The position numbers were made by a program, and so were the translations under genes. Below, one piece after another: positions 6,315 through 7,023 of a stretch of DNA of 7,023 nucleotides. The notes beneath the pieces are model-generated. The model saw nothing but the letters and a program-made list of their open reading frames with translations, was not told where the DNA came from and made no database searches. Source of the stretch: an uncultured Burkholderiales bacterium (lineage in GTDB: Bacteria; Pseudomonadota; Gammaproteobacteria; Burkholderiales; Burkholderiaceae_C); NCBI GenBank assembly GCA_903887655.1, contig CAISQQ010000184.1:1-7023 (forward strand), written 5' to 3'. Position 1 is the stretch's first letter. The number at the start of each line of letters is the position of its first letter.

Positions 6315-6662
6315 ATGTCAGTCACTACTGAGCAAGACAACAGCAACGCAACCGAACTCTTCATTGTGGGGGTGACCTCCCACGGTAAAAAATTCAGACC
6401 CAGCGACTGGGCAGAGCGCCTGGCCGGCGTCATGAGTGCCTTCAGACCCGGGGGGCCCAAGCCGGGTTCCCATTTGAGTTACTCGCCTTGGTGTGTGCCC
6501 AACTCATTCAGTGGCTTTAAGTGCGTGGTGATCAATCGTCAACTCCAAGCCACCCAGCCCATGGCCTGGGACTTTTTGATGAATTTTGCCAAAGACAACG
6601 ATTTGCAAATCACCCCCGCTTGTTCGGCCCAGGCGCTCGAAGAGAAGTTTCACCACGCTTGA
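6315..6662 (+). CDS. DUF3579 family protein, function unknown
   Basis: A 115-residue small protein that I recognise as the DUF3579 family, found mainly in betaproteobacteria and, as I recall, often near arginine genes and rpsT. No function can be assigned. Seen: a polar N-terminal tail (1-13), a probable strand ELFIVGVTSHGKKF (14-27), a helix-like RPSDWAERLAGVMSAF (28-43), a Gly/Pro/Ser/Tyr-rich middle with SHLSYSPWCVP (52-62), then FKCVVINRQL (68-77) and a helix-like PMAWDFLMNFAKDN (82-95). No signal peptide, membrane segment or catalytic signature is evident, so it is probably a cytosolic single-domain protein. Two cysteines (60, 70) are close together and a third is at 103; metal binding is possible but unsupported. 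The start is set by GAGG at 6305-6308, six bases before the ATG. It has its own promoter (6155-6183), diverges from argD and ends at the terminator shared with rpsT. Confidence 0.88.
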   Translation: MSVTTEQDNSNATELFIVGVTSHGKKFRPSDWAERLAGVMSAFRPGGPKPGSHLSYSPWCVPNSFSGFKCVVINRQLQATQPMAWDFLMNFAKDNDLQITPACSAQALEEKFHHA

Positions 6663-6724
6663 GACCGGCGCTGTTCCAGCGCTCAGATTCAACAGCCTTC
6701 CCCAGTTGATTTGTATTCAGACAC

Positions 6725-6752
6725 AAAAAAGCCGCTTAAAAGCGGCTTTTTT
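6725..6752. terminator. Bidirectional intrinsic terminator between the DUF3579 gene and rpsT
   Basis: A symmetric sequence: six A bases (6725-6730), GCCGCTT (6731-6737), AA, AAGCGGC (6740-6746) and six T bases (6747-6752). Read in either direction it gives a GC-rich stem followed by U6, so it can end both the DUF3579 transcript and the converging rpsT transcript. Confidence 0.95.
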
Positions 6753-6782
6753 GCTTTGCTGACAGCGCACCCTCTCAAACGG

Positions 6783-6802
6783 CGGTCTGACGGGTCAGAC
6801 CG
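6783..6802. repeat. Perfect 9-bp inverted repeat in the rpsT 3' trailer
   Basis: CGGTCTGAC (6783-6791) and GTCAGACCG (6794-6802) are separated by two bases. On the rpsT strand it forms a stable hairpin starting about 20 bases after the stop codon. It has no T tract on either side, so it is not a simple terminator; it may protect the mRNA 3' end or be a protein binding site. Confidence 0.75.
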
Positions 6803-6821
6803 GGCGAAGACCTGAAATGAA

Positions 6822-7023
6822 TCAGGCCGCGAGGGCCAAAGCTTTCACTTTGGTGGATAAACGGCTCTTGTCACGGGCCGCTTTGTTTTTATGGAAAATG
6901 CCTTTGTCTGCAATCGTGTCGACCACGGCTTGCATGCTGGCGAACAATTCGGTGGCTTTGGTTTTGTCACCGGCCAGAACGGCTTTTTCAACGTTCTTGA
7001 CAGCGGTGCGGTATTTGGAGCGC
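6822..7023 (-). CDS. rpsT: 30S ribosomal protein S20, C-terminal part (cut by the window edge)
   Basis: The last 66 residues plus stop of ribosomal protein S20, a small helical protein that binds 16S rRNA early in 30S assembly. The fragment begins RSKYRTAVKNVEKAVLAGDK and contains the family signature KGIFHKNKAARDKSRLS (40-56 of the fragment), close to E. coli KGLIHKNKAARHKANL. The composition, rich in Lys and Ala, is typical. S20 is usually about 87 residues, so roughly 20 N-terminal residues, the start codon and any leader lie beyond base 7023. The stop is TGA (complement of 6822-6824). The transcript continues through a 9-bp hairpin (6783-6802) to the shared terminator at 6725-6752, giving a trailer of about 70-95 bases. 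No damage is visible in the part present. Confidence 0.97.
   Translation of the reverse strand, partial: RSKYRTAVKNVEKAVLAGDKTKATELFASMQAVVDTIADKGIFHKNKAARDKSRLSTKVKALALAA

Noticed and set aside
1..7023. Mobile elements, CRISPR arrays, tRNA genes, or defence and toxin modules
   Set aside because: No terminal repeats, transposase, spaced repeat arrays, tRNA-like folds or such protein families were seen; every long frame on the coding strands is a metabolic or ribosomal gene or DUF3579.

Overview
The window reads as ordinary chromosome of a betaproteobacterium, most likely Burkholderiales and probably Comamonadaceae-like. The reasons are the DUF3579 gene beside rpsT and the arginine genes, the style of the ArgD, ArgF and S20 proteins, and a moderately high GC content in the genes. 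The genus cannot be fixed from this stretch alone. There is no phage, insertion sequence, CRISPR array, tRNA or rRNA gene, and I see no defence-type or clearly undescribed system.

Left part (1-3759, all on the + strand): a purine uptake and salvage module. A lipoprotein solute-binding protein of the BMP/PnrA family (95-1234) ends at a strong intrinsic terminator (1301-1325). A U-rich gap of 44 bases then leads to a deaminase of the adenosine-deaminase family (1370-2401), whose sequence matches the bacterial adenine deaminase branch better than true adenosine deaminase. Its stop codon overlaps the start of a class A FAD-dependent monooxygenase (2398-3759) of unknown substrate in an ATGA arrangement, so the two are probably translated together.

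Middle part (3783-5932, - strand): argD (acetylornithine aminotransferase) followed by argF (ornithine carbamoyltransferase), again overlapping by ATGA. They supply two steps of arginine synthesis: making N-acetylornithine, and turning ornithine into citrulline. argF meets the monooxygenase tail to tail across 23 bases with no visible terminator.

Right part (5933-7023): a divergent regulatory gap of 382 bases carries a good sigma70-type promoter for a small DUF3579 protein (6315-6662, + strand). A shared bidirectional terminator (6725-6752) separates it from the convergent rpsT gene for ribosomal protein S20, which runs off the right edge without its N-terminus. Besides the terminator, the 3' trailer of rpsT holds a second perfect 9-bp inverted repeat.

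The observations most worth a second look are the adenine rather than adenosine specificity of the deaminase, the translationally coupled monooxygenase of unknown substrate, competing RNA pairings at the terminator before the deaminase, the SD-poor but U-rich start of the deaminase, and the perfect dyad over the -35 box of the DUF3579 promoter.
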